Positions 23,684 through 35,400 of a DNA stretch of 64,000 nt are shown piece after piece. The stretch is taken from contig CM049408.1 of NCBI GenBank assembly GCA_026929865.2, positions 620,001-684,000 on the forward strand. Direction: 5' to 3'. Position 1 is the first letter of the stretch. Each line of letters begins with the position of its first letter. Position numbers and translations under genes: made by a program. The notes below the pieces were generated by a model. It was given only the letters and a program-made list of their open reading frames with translations, searched no databases and was not told the origin of the DNA. Source of the DNA: Hyperoplus lanceolatus. Lineage: Eukaryota; Chordata; Actinopteri; Uranoscopiformes; Ammodytidae.

Positions 23684-24780
23684 CAGTGTTGGGAACGTTA
23701 CTTTAAAAAAGTAATTAGTTATAGTTACTCACTACTTGTTCCAAAAAGTAACTGAGTTAGTAACTGAATTACTTTATAATAGAAGTAATTAGTTACCAGG
23801 GAAAGTAACTATTTGCGTTAGCCTACTGTAAAAAAAAAAGTTGCTATATGTCAAAAAATTTTATTTTTCTGAGCAGTTTTCACAAGTCAGTTGAAATGAG
23901 TAGAACAAACAGGCAGGCCTACTTGTAGGCTACATAACCTTCAATGTGTATTGCACATCAATAGACAGCAAGAGGTTTATCCTGCACTTCCAAGTATTTT
24001 GTTCTCAACAAAAGTAGTAGAGGAAACTGCTGAATGTACCGTGCTGATCTGCTATATCACTGGATTCACTTCAGGGGTGTCGGCTAAAACCACTATAGTA
24101 GCCTAAATAATAAAACACTACTTAAGGCCAAAAACGTCAGACTATGAAGCATGAGACGATGAGAGGAGGAGTAAGGATTTATCCTATGTTTATTTCCTTC
24201 TTTAACATGCACAGCAGCATACAGATCCCAGGAAAAAAACAGTAGCAATATTCGGCTTGTGATGACACGCTAAACAGCTGTTTCAACCGGCGAATCGCGG
24301 CCGTTTAATAACGTGCATAAATTATAACTTATAGAGATGGGAAAACTCCATGCACTTACTCACAAGGGCGATGCAAACAAACTCAGGGAGGGCACGTTTC
24401 GACCGTGGATTGATACCTAATTAGGCTACTGCGGCAAAGTGCAGGCTCACACAACAGAGAGAAAAAGAAAAAGAAACTTCACTAAACAGGCGCTCCGGCT
24501 GACTGACGTGACGGCGCTAACTGACAGTTATAATGTCATCCACACTGAATAAAACACAACTTAAAACACACCGGTCTCCTCACTAGCAGTATGGAGCCAG
24601 GGGTGCGTTCGGATTACACAGTTTATTCAATCAATTCATAGTAACGCACCGCATTTAACGTTCAGTAACGATAACGGCGTTGTAACGACGGAAAAGGTAA
24701 TTAGTTAGATTACCCCGTTACTGAAAAAAGAACGGCGTTACCTAACGCCGTTATTTTAAACGGCGTTATTCCCAACACTG
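23684..24780. mobile_element. Non-autonomous hAT element with perfect 8-bp TSD
   Basis: Ends CAGTGTTGGGAACGTTACTT and TTATTCCCAACACTG, flanked by TCTATCAC at 23676-23683 and 24781-24788. 'GTAACT/AGTTAC'-rich subterminal repeats occur at both ends. It is 1097 bp and sits inside a LINE frame. Confidence 0.92.
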
Positions 24781-25119
24781 TCTATCACTCGGCCATCTGT
24801 TTTGCAACTAACGCCCCGTACAGGACCCATCACTGTGACCTCTACACCTTGGTAAACTGGCCACCCCTGGACATCAGGAGCAACATCCACTGGCTGATGC
24901 TGGTTTTTAAAACTCTTATTGGTCTCACTCCTCCCTATCTAACTCAGCTTCTTCACCTGCGCCCCCATCCTACACACAACACCTGTTCTGCCCCCCTCGT
25001 TCTGTTAAATGCTCCTAGGGCATACTCCTCCCTGGGCCGTTCCTCCTTCCAGTTTGCGGCCACTGACAGCTGGAACCAACTTCAAAAATCCCTACAGTTA
25101 CAATCCTTTACCTCTGTTA

Positions 25120-26075
25120 TGCCTCGTTTCCACCGAGTAGAGCGGTTCGGATCGGAGCGGTTTGGTCCGGGTAGTTTGGCTTATCATTTGCCAAAAGTTG
25201 GGTAGGGTACGGTTTAAGCGCACCTAACCGCTCTGAGCCGCTCCAAATCTCAGTACTCCTCCGTAGCGGTACTAGCCGCCTGAAAGGGTGCCTAAAAGGC
25301 GGAGCTACACACTGCCGTCATTTGATTGGTCGAAAGAATCATTTCCGCCATGTGTAGTCATCTCGGCAAGAGTGAAGATAGTCTTGTGTTTTGGCGAAAA
25401 TGTGAGCACATTGTGTGGTGTTTTTCCTCGTCAATAAGTTGGTTACACTGTGTCCCGTAGTCACGTAGCCACCGCAGCCAGCGCTGTTCCCTCACTGTCT
25501 CTATGAGTTGCGCCGAGCCGTCTCTGTGTGTTTACGCCATAGATAGTAGTAAATACACGCTCACAACAACACGGGGGGAATAAATAAAGAAGCGGCTGGT
25601 TTGAATCATTTCCGCCGTTTGTAGTCACCTCGGCTAGAGTGAAGAGAGTTTTGGCGAAAATGTGCACGGCACTGTTTATTGTGTGGTGTTTTTCCTCGTC
25701 ATTAAATGAATCAGTTGGCTACACTGTGTCCCACTGCTACGATGTCACGTAGCTACCGCAGCCAGCGCTGTTCGCTCAATGTCTCTTATCAGTTGCACCG
25801 AGCCGTCTCTGCGCTCATAACAACACGGGGGGAATAAATAAAGAAGCGGCCGGTTTGACCAAGCAAAAACAAGAGACCGCTGGCTTGACCACAGTTGTTC
25901 CACAGCCCGATAGTTTGACCCACATTCTGGCGGCGGCTATCGCAGTCCAGCCTAAACCCCGCCCTACCAGTAAGGGTAGGGTCGGCGGTGGAAACAACAC
26001 CGAGATTCTTAAAAGTGAGCTGTCCCGCTCTGAGCCACTCCGATCTGACCCGCTCTACTCGGTGGAAACGAGGCA
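25120..26075. mobile_element. PIF/Harbinger-type non-autonomous element (TTA TSD)
   Basis: Inverted ends TGCCTCGTTTCCACCGAGTA and the reverse at 26056-26075, flanked by TTA at 25117-25119 and 26076-26078. Subterminal copies of 'ccgctctgagcc' appear on both sides. 956 bp, no transposase. The 3-bp TTA target is typical of PIF/Harbinger. Confidence 0.85.
25336..25855. repeat. Two diverged tandem units of about 260 bp
   Basis: The blocks 25336-25600 and 25601-25855 share, in order, 'gaatcatttccgcc', 'tagtcacctcgg', 'gtgtggtgtttttcctcgtc', 'ccgcagccagcgctgtt' and 'acaacacggggggaataaat'. The duplication lies inside the Harbinger-type element. Confidence 0.8.
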
Positions 26076-26378
26076 TTAGACTCTTCAAACAGGCCCTAAC
26101 AAAATGTATAAAGCACACCTGTAGCTGCCTCAGTCTAAGCTCACCGTGATCTAGTACATTTATCTATTGCTATGCTGTATGTTACTGCTGTTTGTCTAAC
26201 TTCTGTTGCTATGTTGAGTATGTTATTGTTGTCAAGGTATGATTTTACTGGCTATAGTACAGTGTTGTCTTGTTCTCTCCCTCTCCCCTTTCCCCCCAGG
26301 AGGTCATTCACCTCCTACCAGGCCATTGCTTAAATAAGACATTGTTTCTCAGCAATTTTTGCCTGTTTAAATAAAGGT

Positions 26379-26415
<37 letters not shown>
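26379..26415 (+). repeat. (GAT)n tail of the LINE
   Basis: About 12 GAT units directly after AATAAAGGTT, so this is the 3' tail of the LINE and not an independent microsatellite. Confidence 0.85.
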
Positions 26416-26720
26416 ACTGTGGCTTTTGCTGCTGCACTTGTAGTGCTGAGGAGAGCTTGCCAACTGTGCTGTCCTTTACGCACCATGACTGCTGCCGTTA
26501 TGTTTAGATTTCATCATTTGCATCAAAGCACTTAAAGGATAATAAGAATTAGAGGCTTTATTTAAACGCTGTCCATGCGGTGGTTATATTAACTGTGTCG
26601 GCTGTCTTAAATGTTTTCTGAACTGTTTTATGTGTTCTAATCTTGCCCCTGTAAAGCACTTTGAATGGCCTTGTGTCTGAATTGTGCTATATAAATAAAC
26701 TTGCCTTGCCTTGGCTTGTA
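26416..26720 (+). mobile_element. LINE 3' UTR fragment
   Basis: 26645-26715 (CTGTAAAGCACTTTGAATGG, then TGCTATATAAATAAACTTGC and a CTTGC repeat) is the end commonly seen on fish LINE and related short elements. No coding part is attached. Confidence 0.5.
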
Positions 26721-26928
26721 GACTTAAACTAATGAGAGGGCGGCTGCTTCACTGTACAGTTCCATAGTTCGCATTCAGTTTGGCGACATGTCTCTCTGAA
26801 TCAGGGCTCGGACTCTGGACATGCAATTGGATCGCAGAAGCTGCTCCTCCGTTGTAAGGGAGCGGCACTCCGTTGTAAGGAGGGAAGTGATGTGGTCTCT
26901 TCTGGTTTCTTCTTTTACCCAGTGCAGC

Positions 26929-27100
26929 TTAAAGACCTACTTCAGCGGTTGGAATATGAAGGTGTATTGAACTCGGAGATCCTTTAGTATAAATGTGCAG
27001 AAAAAATTTAAATCTGATCATCCTGGCCTGAGAAAAGGCAGAAAGAGTGTTTTATGGTCTCACTGTCGAACCCTATACTTTCCTTCTTGTGACATAAGGG
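26929..27100 (+). mobile_element. Half copy of the TTAA hairpin MITE
   Basis: Starts TTAAAGACCTACTTCAGCGG and follows the left arm of 7646-8012 (GAATATGAAGGTGTATTGAA, GGCCTGAGAAAAGGCAGAAA) into the middle, then diverges. The right arm is absent. Confidence 0.65.
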
Positions 27101-27880
27101 TCAGGATTAACAGGACAGCTGGGCCAAGGGAAGACTGAGGGAAGAAAAACCTCATTCATTATATTATAATAGTGATTTTATAATGATAGAACACTGGTTC
27201 TATGGGTGAAGTATTCCTTTAAATTTGGGCAGTGAGACGGACGCTAGTAGCGCATCTTTGGAATCAATTGTAGCAGCAAATCTAGTTTTCTTCTCCTCTA
27301 GCAGTAAGACAAAGTTAACATTAGCGCGGGTTTTATTCTCCTCTGCGAATCTCGCGGTGTTGGCCAATTTGAATAAAAACAACAAACCAGTAAATTTTGG
27401 GTTTAAAATGCATTGTACTGCGCGTTACTGAGATTTGTACCGAGTTACATATTACCATATTTTTTGTTGTAATGCCTTACATTACCGCGTTACAGCAAAA
27501 CGTAATGCATTACTTCCTGTAACACGTTACTCCCAACACTGCTTGGAATCCTTATAAAACATGAATGTGTTGAAGAAAAACAGTTTTTATTGATATGAGT
27601 TTATTTAGTGTTGCTTTTGATGAAAAAAGCTCTTTTTAGTCATTAAAGTACATTTTTAATAGGTTTTTTTGAATATGAAAGATTGAAACCTTCTCTGAGG
27701 ACACACTGTTTTGGACGTCGTGAGAAGATTACAAGTGTCATATATTTGACATAATAATGATACAATTAAATTAAAGGGGATAATTGTACAGCTACAATTT
27801 TAAATATGTTGAGTTTTAAACATAACAGCAGTTACATAATGGAAGACAGCCTTTCGTCCCAGTTCTCAAGAATCACTGAT
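27101..27880. other. Mostly unassigned; one hAT end at 27440-27541
   Basis: The stretch ending TAACACGTTACTCCCAACACTG (27520-27541, last 20 bases counted) resembles the right end of the hAT at 23684-24780. Its left end is not found. The rest is unassigned. Confidence 0.4.
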
Positions 27881-28068
27881 ATAATTATTTAGCGTTTAAC
27901 CGGGGGCGGTTAAACGCTCCACGCGCTTCTAGGCGCGCGCCCCCAGTTGAAGACAGTTGAACTTTTGAAGAAAAGCGCTGCTCGTCATCAGCGCTTTTTT
28001 CGAACGACCAATCAAAATTGAGGAGGAGGCGGGACTAAAAGTATCAACAGAAACAAACTGAAACATGT

Positions 28069-28616
28069 TTGGATGAAAGCCTCATACAAGCTGTGAGTGA
28101 GTGTCCGGTCCTGTACGACCTCACATTAAAGGCTTATCATGACCAGAACAAGCGGAACCAGGCCTGGCTGGACATTTCAGCTGTGCTGGGCGTTACAGGT
28201 GAGAATTATTTATATTATTATCATGTTTATAAATTATATTATCGCATTTAACTATTAGCCGTCAGGGACAAACTGCCACCCATTTACTTGCTCTTGTGTT
28301 TACAAACTACGGTAGTCAAGTAAGCTAACTAAAATTTCAGTTAGCATTAACGATACTGATAGGTAGGCTTGATATTATTAACCTTGTAGGTTGTGTGAAT
28401 TGCTAATTGTAGAGACATAATCTTGTATCAACAGCTGAAGTGTCCCGTAAGAAGTGGAAATATTTGAGGGACAAATATCTCAAGGAGAGGAAAGCAGAGA
28501 GGGATAGAAAGAAAAGTGGGGCCGGTGCCACCTCTTACAAGAGGTGGAAGTATATGTATACTCCGAGGCGTCCAGCACCTCCAACACCACGGGGGAGACA
28601 AGTGGAGCAGCCATAG
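28069..28616 (+). CDS. MADF-domain protein of Harbinger type, two exons
   Basis: Exon 1 is about 28069-28199 and exon 2 28434-28616. The splice joins ...GVT(A) at 'acag|gtgag' to 'aacag|ctgaag', keeping the frame through VTAEVSRKKWKYLRD. The protein of about 100 aa begins MDESLIQAVSECPVLYDL and has the MADF pattern (L-I-x-A-V...P-x-L-Y-D, then W-x-x-I and W-K-x-L-R-D-x-Y), with a basic tail KERKAERDRKKSGAGATSY and RRPAPPTPRGR. MADF domains are Myb-like DNA-binding folds, and PIF/Harbinger elements carry such a gene beside the transposase. No transposase is seen nearby, so this is a partial element or an orphan gene copy. No stop interrupts it. Confidence 0.7.
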
Positions 28617-28800
28617 CCTGGCTCCGCCCGACCGCCTACTTCCGGCCAAATTTCATTTCCCTTCAGTAGTCTGGGTGTACAGTGCATTTCCCAGATTCTC
28701 CGGAGAATCTACAATCGTCCAATCAGCGAACAGAGCGAGTGGCTGAGAATGATGATGTCGAAGTCGTGCTCCAGTTTCAGTTGAATGCTGCATTCCTTTA
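28617..28800 (+). repeat. End sequence linked to the MADF gene
   Basis: Matches 1-195 in inverted orientation and 17440-17590 more weakly. It includes TCTGGGTGTACAGTGCATTT and GGAGAATCTACAATCGTCCA. It probably belongs to the same Harbinger-like element. Confidence 0.55.
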
Positions 28801-28816
28801 TTCCTTTTTTTTGTGT

Positions 28817-28895
28817 TACCTACTACATAGGTTTTTTTTGTGCTACCTAACACATAGGTAGCACAAAAAAAACCTGTGTTAGGTAGCACCAAAAA
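28817..28895. repeat. Small inverted and direct repeats
   Basis: TGTGCTACCTAACACATAGG is followed by CACATAGGTAGCACAAAAAA, then GTGTTAGGTAGCACC. These form a short hairpin of alternating orientation. Confidence 0.6.
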
Positions 28896-29189
28896 AAATA
28901 CATAAAATAAAATAAAATACAGTATGAGGATATCAGGTTTGAGTAAAAAAATTTCACATTATCAGATTTTTGTCCAGCATTATTGTTTTAAAGAATACTT
29001 CTTGCGAGTGGATATACGTATGTCCATGAAAGAAATGATAGATCCACCACTTATTAGACCAATGGAGGTCAAGATTTCAATGCTAAAGTAGATCACAGCA
29101 GCAAAAGTACAGTATTTGAGGTCTGGATGACTAAGTTTCCACCTGAAAACTGCTTACCCCTTACCCAACAATAACCTGCTAGTTCTGTT

Positions 29190-29299
29190 TGAACTTTGCT
29201 TTGGAACGACCTTCCAGACCTTTCTGTGTTTGTGTATGTACCTCCGATACTCTGCAGGGCTGGATTATGAGTAGACAAGGAAGAGGGGCCTTATAAAAG
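29190..29299 (+). promoter_or_regulatory. Predicted apob core promoter
   Basis: TATAAAA lies at 29293-29299, 83 nt before the ATG, which places a start near 29325. About 100 nt upstream, TGAACTTTG (29190-29198) matches an HNF4-type half site, and liver promoters of APOB genes are known to use HNF4. Both calls are by eye. Confidence 0.55.
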
Positions 29300-29381
29300 A
29301 TGCATGTGAAGGTTGCTGCTGTAATAGTCAAGATTTGAGCCAGGTGAAGAACACAGAGGAAATCCTTTCCCTTTACCCATT

Positions 29382-29436
29382 ATGGTTTACAGCAAGCTGT
29401 GTTTGTTACTGCTGCTGACAAGCTACACACTTGCTG
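29382..29436 (+). CDS. apob: apob exon 1 (signal peptide)
   Basis: Encodes [18 protein letters not shown] plus the first base of a Gly codon. The donor is CTG|GTAAGT, phase 1. The ATG is the first after the TATA box. Confidence 0.9.
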
Positions 29437-32400
29437 GTAAGTAGGAATGCATTTAGATTTTGAGTAAAACAAGTTTTCTGAAGCATCTTGTGAGGTAAAT
29501 ATTTTTGTAAAGGCCTTTCCTTAGCTGATATGTCTCTGTAAGCCATGCTATTGTGACAGTGAGCTATCATGCTACTGAAACCCTTAAAACGGATCATTTA
29601 CACCTGTACTTTTCATGTCAAGAAGTCTTCAGTGGCAACAATTCTGGTTCCAGGTTCTTGCAATGTTGCATGCTTGCTCATTGTTGTGGCTTACTGTGGC
29701 AAGGAAATGTTTATTAATCCTTACTTATCTATTCATGTGTTGGTTAGAAAGCATACAATATGTATGAACATGTACAGATATTTGATCAAATCTGTTTTTA
29801 TTCGTCAGCTTTCTGGATAACAATTATGCCATATTTGCTCAGTTTGCAGTTTTAAAAATTATAAATTCAATAGATGTGTGGTACATGTACCAATTGGCAT
29901 ACAATCAGTATTAAGAAGAAAACAAAACTGTGGTGGAATAATAGGAAATAAAGGGAAAAGGGCAGCAAAGATCCTAGATATTCACAATTCCAGTCCAGTG
30001 ATTTATCTTTCAAGATAAATAAAATAGTGAAAGAACATCCGAAGTATTCTCTTGTTTTATGCACTGGTAATCAACAATGTCTGTTAACCTAATTATCATT
30101 AACATGATCCTTCACATGTGCTTTGTTTTCCAATAGGAGCCAATGACAGTAATGAACAAACTTTAACATGTCTGTGTAAGTTGATATCTACACATTAAAC
30201 ATTCACATTAAATGTCCATTTCGCCATCTACAAAAACTAACAACTTTCTGAATATTTCAATGTGGGCGGTTTTCATTACATTAAAGCTCTATTTTGGTTC
30301 AGCAGTCAAACGTTGTAATAATAGGAGGTTGGTTAGGCCCCCAAATTGATGTAATTAGAAAATCTTTGGACTTTGTCTGTGGCTTGACAGTATGTGAACC
30401 TGGAAAGAGCTGAGTGTGTATTTGCATAGTGTAGATAGAGTGCAAACAGACACATTGACCTGCTAACTGATGGTGGCTGTGCAAAACGAATAAACAAAAG
30501 ACCTTTTTCTAGAGATAGCAGCAGGAGCCGGTGAACTCTTGCTCTTTGTTGTTCATTATTCTGTACAAAAACTGTTAGAAACATTTAGCTGCCGCTGGGT
30601 CAAAGGTCTGCCCACACATGACAATGTGGTTCCTTGACTGTGAACTTATAATGCAGGAGGAACAGAACAATAGGGTTAACGATAGGTTTCTGTTATTTAT
30701 TTTCAAATCATTGCATGGGCTGGCACCTCAATATATGTCTAAACTGCTGCACATTAATGCTCCAGCCAGAGCCATGCGGTCAGCTCAACAGATGCTGCTA
30801 GATGTCCCTAGGTCTAGGCTAAAAACCAAAGGTAACAGATCTTTAACTGCGGCTGCTCCCAATTTGTGGAACAGTCTTCCCTTAGATTTAGGAAGATTTA
30901 GATTTAGGAACTGCCCAGTAATGGTTTTAAATCATTGTTAAAAACTCACCTCTTTGCACTGGCTTTTTTTTTATATATATTTTTCTTTGGCATTTTCAAG
31001 TTTTATTTTGATGGTACAGAGGTGAAATGGGGAGACAGAGAGAGACCTTTTACCTGCAGTAAAGGTCCACGGGTCGGATTCGAACCCGTGACCACTGCAA
31101 CCAAGGCCGGAGCCAATATGGTACGCGCTCTATCCACTACGCCACCGGAGCGCCCTGCACTGGCTTTTAATACAAGTTGAGCTTGACATTTGGACACTTT
31201 GATGCTCAATTTATTGTGTTTTAAATGTGTTTTTATTTTGATGTATCTTATACATCTAATAGCACATATTTGCTATTGTGTTTATAGCCTGTACATCACT
31301 TTGGTCAACTGAGATGCATGCTATATAAACAAACTTTAACTTAACTTGACTAGAAACATGACTTATTGTGCTGGCTTGAAATGCTTTGCTTTTTAGAGAG
31401 CCTATTGTAACATCTGCCCAGGGACTTCAGATGAAAACCAGCCATTGGTGTAAATCGGGCTCACTTCTCTTAGCAGCAGACGCGTGTTAGAATCCGGCCA
31501 GGGTCGTTCTCTGCAAATCATTCCCTTCTCTGCCCCATTTCATCTATTTCTCTCCACACTATCAATAAAGCATTGAAAAAAACAAAGAATAATCTTTAAA
31601 AATAAAAGAAAGTCAATGTAACCATATTACACCATTATTTTTGCAATTGCAGTGACATCTCGATTCAAGGCCTACAAGAAATATCTGTACCAGTACACCA
31701 CAGAGAGCAGAAATAGTGTGTTAGGCTCTGCCAATCTGAGGGATGGCCCTAAAGTCTCTTGTCAGGTACATGACTGTTTTCTGGTCCCAATTGTCAGTTC
31801 ACTTGAGCTCCTTCCCCGTCTCTTAATTGACCCTGGGTCTGCTGTCAAATGTCTTCAGGTTGAGCTGGAAGTCCCTCAGCTGTGCAAATTCATCCTGCAC
31901 ACCAGGGCCTGTGTTCTCAGTGAGGTTTCTGCAACGGATCCCCAGGGAAAGCTGCTCTACACACAGGCCTCCAGCTCTCAGGCTTTCCAGGCTGCCATGG
32001 AAAAGTAAGATCATACACTATTCACATTATTTAATACCCATGCAATAACAAAACCTTTCCATTGTTTGTTAAGAAGTTAAGAAGAATGAAAGTTTAGGCT
32101 GTAGAAAGCAAATGAGGTAGCTACCGGCAGATTTTGTACTCGTATGTTACATGTTTTCAATTCAGGCATGGGCAAAGTCAGCTTTATTTGTCAATTTAAA
32201 AATATGTACCAGACATAAAGAGGAATCGAAATTGCGTTATCTCCGACCCACGGTGCAATTAGAACAAAGGATACAATTAGGTAAAATAAAAATAGAAATA
32301 TTTACAATAAATAAATTCTAAATAGTGCAAAAGGTAAGGCAAAACAAAACGGTATATATAAAGTAAATAAATTGAGATGTGTGCAATGAGGAACAGTATT

Positions 32401-35400
32401 TACAACATGTGCAATATGCAGTTAACTGAAGAAATTGAAAGTTTACATTATTAGGGCATTTTGATGTGCAGACTGTATAACTAGGTTAAAAGTCTGGAGT
32501 TCTTTGGGGCAAATGGGAGGGGTTTCAAAGTCCAGTGTTCTTGGGAGCAGAGGGGAGGGAAGAAAGTGAGGGGAGAGAGTTAAGTTTCCTGACAGCTTGG
32601 TGGATGAAGCTGTTACCTAGTCTGGTGGAGCCGGCCCTCAGGCTTAATGTGGGCCATGACTAACCTTTCAAAGCACTTCATAGTACAAGAGGTTAGTTCC
32701 AAAATATAAAGGAATTGTGCATTTTGTGATAAAAGCATGAAATTTGGTACACTTATAGCCAAAGGCATTCTCAAAAGATTTGGATGTGGAGCCATCATGA
32801 ATTTTCAACATGGTGCCCATGGCAGCCATTTTTCAAAATGTCCACCAGCAACAACTGTTTTCTTATGAATGATGGATTTAATATGATATTTGAGACTTAT
32901 TTACCATTCATACTACTTGGTAAATGTCTTTTGGATAGTGGAACATTTTCATTGAAAATTCAAAATGGCCGCCAACTGGTTAGATATGGATGATCTCTAT
33001 GTTTAATTATACATTTATCTTGATGCAGAATTTGAATTGGGAACTTTGGAATTTCTAAGAATCTTCTTTCTATCTCAAAATACTCATGTTAAGCAAGGGA
33101 AACCTAGGGTCTATCACAGGGAAGACTAGTCACACTCGCCTTCACAGACACAAAGGGCTGTGCACTGTAAGTGGGATTTTTTGCACTTACACTGCCCAAC
33201 ACAACCCTTCTTGCATTTGCATGAGACAAGTTCATAACTTGACTGGCTTGCATCTGGTAGGCATGTCCAGAAGGGTTCATAGTCCCTCTCAGGTGACTTT
33301 GACCAGCCCCATTCGCACGATGAAGGTAGTTCTGGTGTTGACACCAGGACTGTACCCCACACGTGCCCTCCTTGGTATACAGCTCTCTTAACATGCTCTT
33401 CTAGGGCAGCCTTGGTAGGGGGGATTGTTTGCACATTGTGCCTCTTTGCAAATAACTTCGTTGTTATCCTGCTCACAGGCTTTGGCAAGAGCAGTGCCAA
33501 TGTCAGATTCAAAGGCCATTAGGACATCTCTCCCCTTGGTGTATGCTCGCATATCGGGGAACTCTGCAAGAAGTCTCTGTTTCAGCCGTGTAGAGTGAAC
33601 TCTGTTATCAACCTCTACACCTAGCTGTTCCATCCGTAGAGCTGGGCAAGTTCAGCTAGTTTAAATATAGGTGCCGACCCATCTTGCTGTCTGGTCTCTT
33701 CTATATAAAGCACCAACTGAGCAAACACAACACTAGAAGTTGACGCTGCATGTCCCTGGCCATTATCTTGAAGACCTTCTAAGTTTGCCCCTCTGGCACG
33801 ATTATAGAGACCTATTAGGCATTTGGTATGATACTTGGCTTCTATAGCCACCATGTCCCCAGCACTAAGTCGTCCAAGCAATTCTGTGTCTTGGAGTAGG
33901 GTTGCAGCAGCGCGCACCCGATTGTCCAATTGGAAGGTTGCAGCCTCATGAAGGCCTTCATTGCCAGCAGGCTGTTTACAAAAAAAAACAGATGTCTTCC
34001 TGTCTTATTTCAGGAGTCCGGCTCGGTTGGGACCTTCTGAGTTTCGATTCTGACTGTTGATCAGGACATTCACCCGAAGCTCGCTTTTTTGCTCTTTGCA
34101 ACTTGGTTTCGTTGTACTTCAGCCTGCATGTGTGATGGTATTGTGCTTTGTTTGCAATCATAGCAGCTTCAATACCATGGCCCTCATCCAGTCTTCCAAT
34201 TGACAACGTTGAAGGGAGCTGACCAAGTTCATTAAACTTGATTAACTGCTCCGCAAGTGAAGTGTATCCACTCCCCTTGTCTGCTCGCGTGGACTGCAAA
34301 GGACATCTCAATGCCTCTGCCGTGTGCTCTTGGCATATAATGCAGAGATTCCAGTCAGTCTTGGCTGTGCAAGATGTTGATGGTCCTTGACCATCAAAAT
34401 TCACAAGCTGAAACTTCTTCGACATTTTGTCAGGTAAGAAAAACAATGTCTGCAGTAAAGGCCGAGGGGTTATCCTTTTACTACAGGGAAACACATTCAA
34501 GTATGGGATACAACTAGGTTTCGGATAACATTACCCTACACCTAGCCCGATCGTTCATCCAGTACCATTTAATTCCTGTGCGATCTGTACACCATCCGGG
34601 TAACTATATGAAAATCATATAAAGCCCCGTTACCCTTGGCTCGGCTCTCCCGCGCTGGCACATCCTGTCCATTCAGGTGCGGCTATCTAACTACATCTAA
34701 CTCTGTAAGCTAAGCAGATGTGGGGCTAGAATTAGATAGCATTTAGGAAACTAAACTACACTACCACTTACCTTACACCACAACTAGCACATTAAATAAA
34801 GGATAGGGCAATGGATGGGTTTCCCAAAGGAAAAAAGCACGTTCTTAGTCTACGCACGTGCTTTGTGCCCATTGTGATGCATGGGCACGTGCGTAGGCTA
34901 AGTACGTGCTTTTTTCCTTTGGGAAACCCATAAGAGGAGTGTGTTTAGCTGGCACTGGCACCCCACGCTGAGTTTCACAGCAGTGGTGTCACCAGTGTGC
35001 CCTGGTTGTGCTTCAACATCCACTCTATTACTTTTTTTTTTTTTTTTCATTGGGTAACATTTCAATTACAATAAAATAGATGATAGTGTACTTGAAATTA
35101 TAGATTTAATTTCAGAAATATGGCTGCCATCTTGTTGTAGGTGACCAGTGGTCACCAATTCTGAGTTAGAAGGAAGCTTCTGGCCAATTGTAAAGTTCCA
35201 AATTTGAATTCTGCACAAAGAAATGGAAATAAAAAATAATACTGGTTTGACACCGAGATCACCCATATCAGACAGTCATAAAAGTGATGGCTGCAATCTT
35301 GAAGATGTCAGCCATCTTGAATATTTAATGACACATTTAGATTATCCAAAAGACATTTACCAAGTAGGGGAAGGTGGGGTGATTTGTGCAACTTTTTACT

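Larger units (their letters stand above)
23631..26412 (+). pseudogene. LINE ORF2 C-terminus and 3' end, split by two insertions
   Basis: The exposed parts are 23631-23683, 24789-25119 and 26079-26412. Removing the hAT at 23684-24780 with one TSD restores NILYHSAICFATNAPYRTHH. Removing the Harbinger-type element at 25120-26075 with one TTA restores FTSVRLFKQALTK. The joined frame (VNWPPLDIRSNIHWLM..., LLHLRPHPTHNTCSAPLVLL) is the C-terminal part of a non-LTR retrotransposon ORF2 beyond the reverse transcriptase. It ends in a stop, a 3' UTR and AATAAAGG plus a (TGA)n tail. Confidence 0.8.

Noticed and set aside
31060-31155. tRNA gene on the minus strand
   Set aside because: A and B boxes are present, but there is no closed acceptor stem. 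The sequence is joined to a SINE body with a target duplication.
33976-33990. Programmed frameshift in the cysteine-rich protein
   Set aside because: The gene has a second break and a deletion elsewhere, so decay or read error explains it better.
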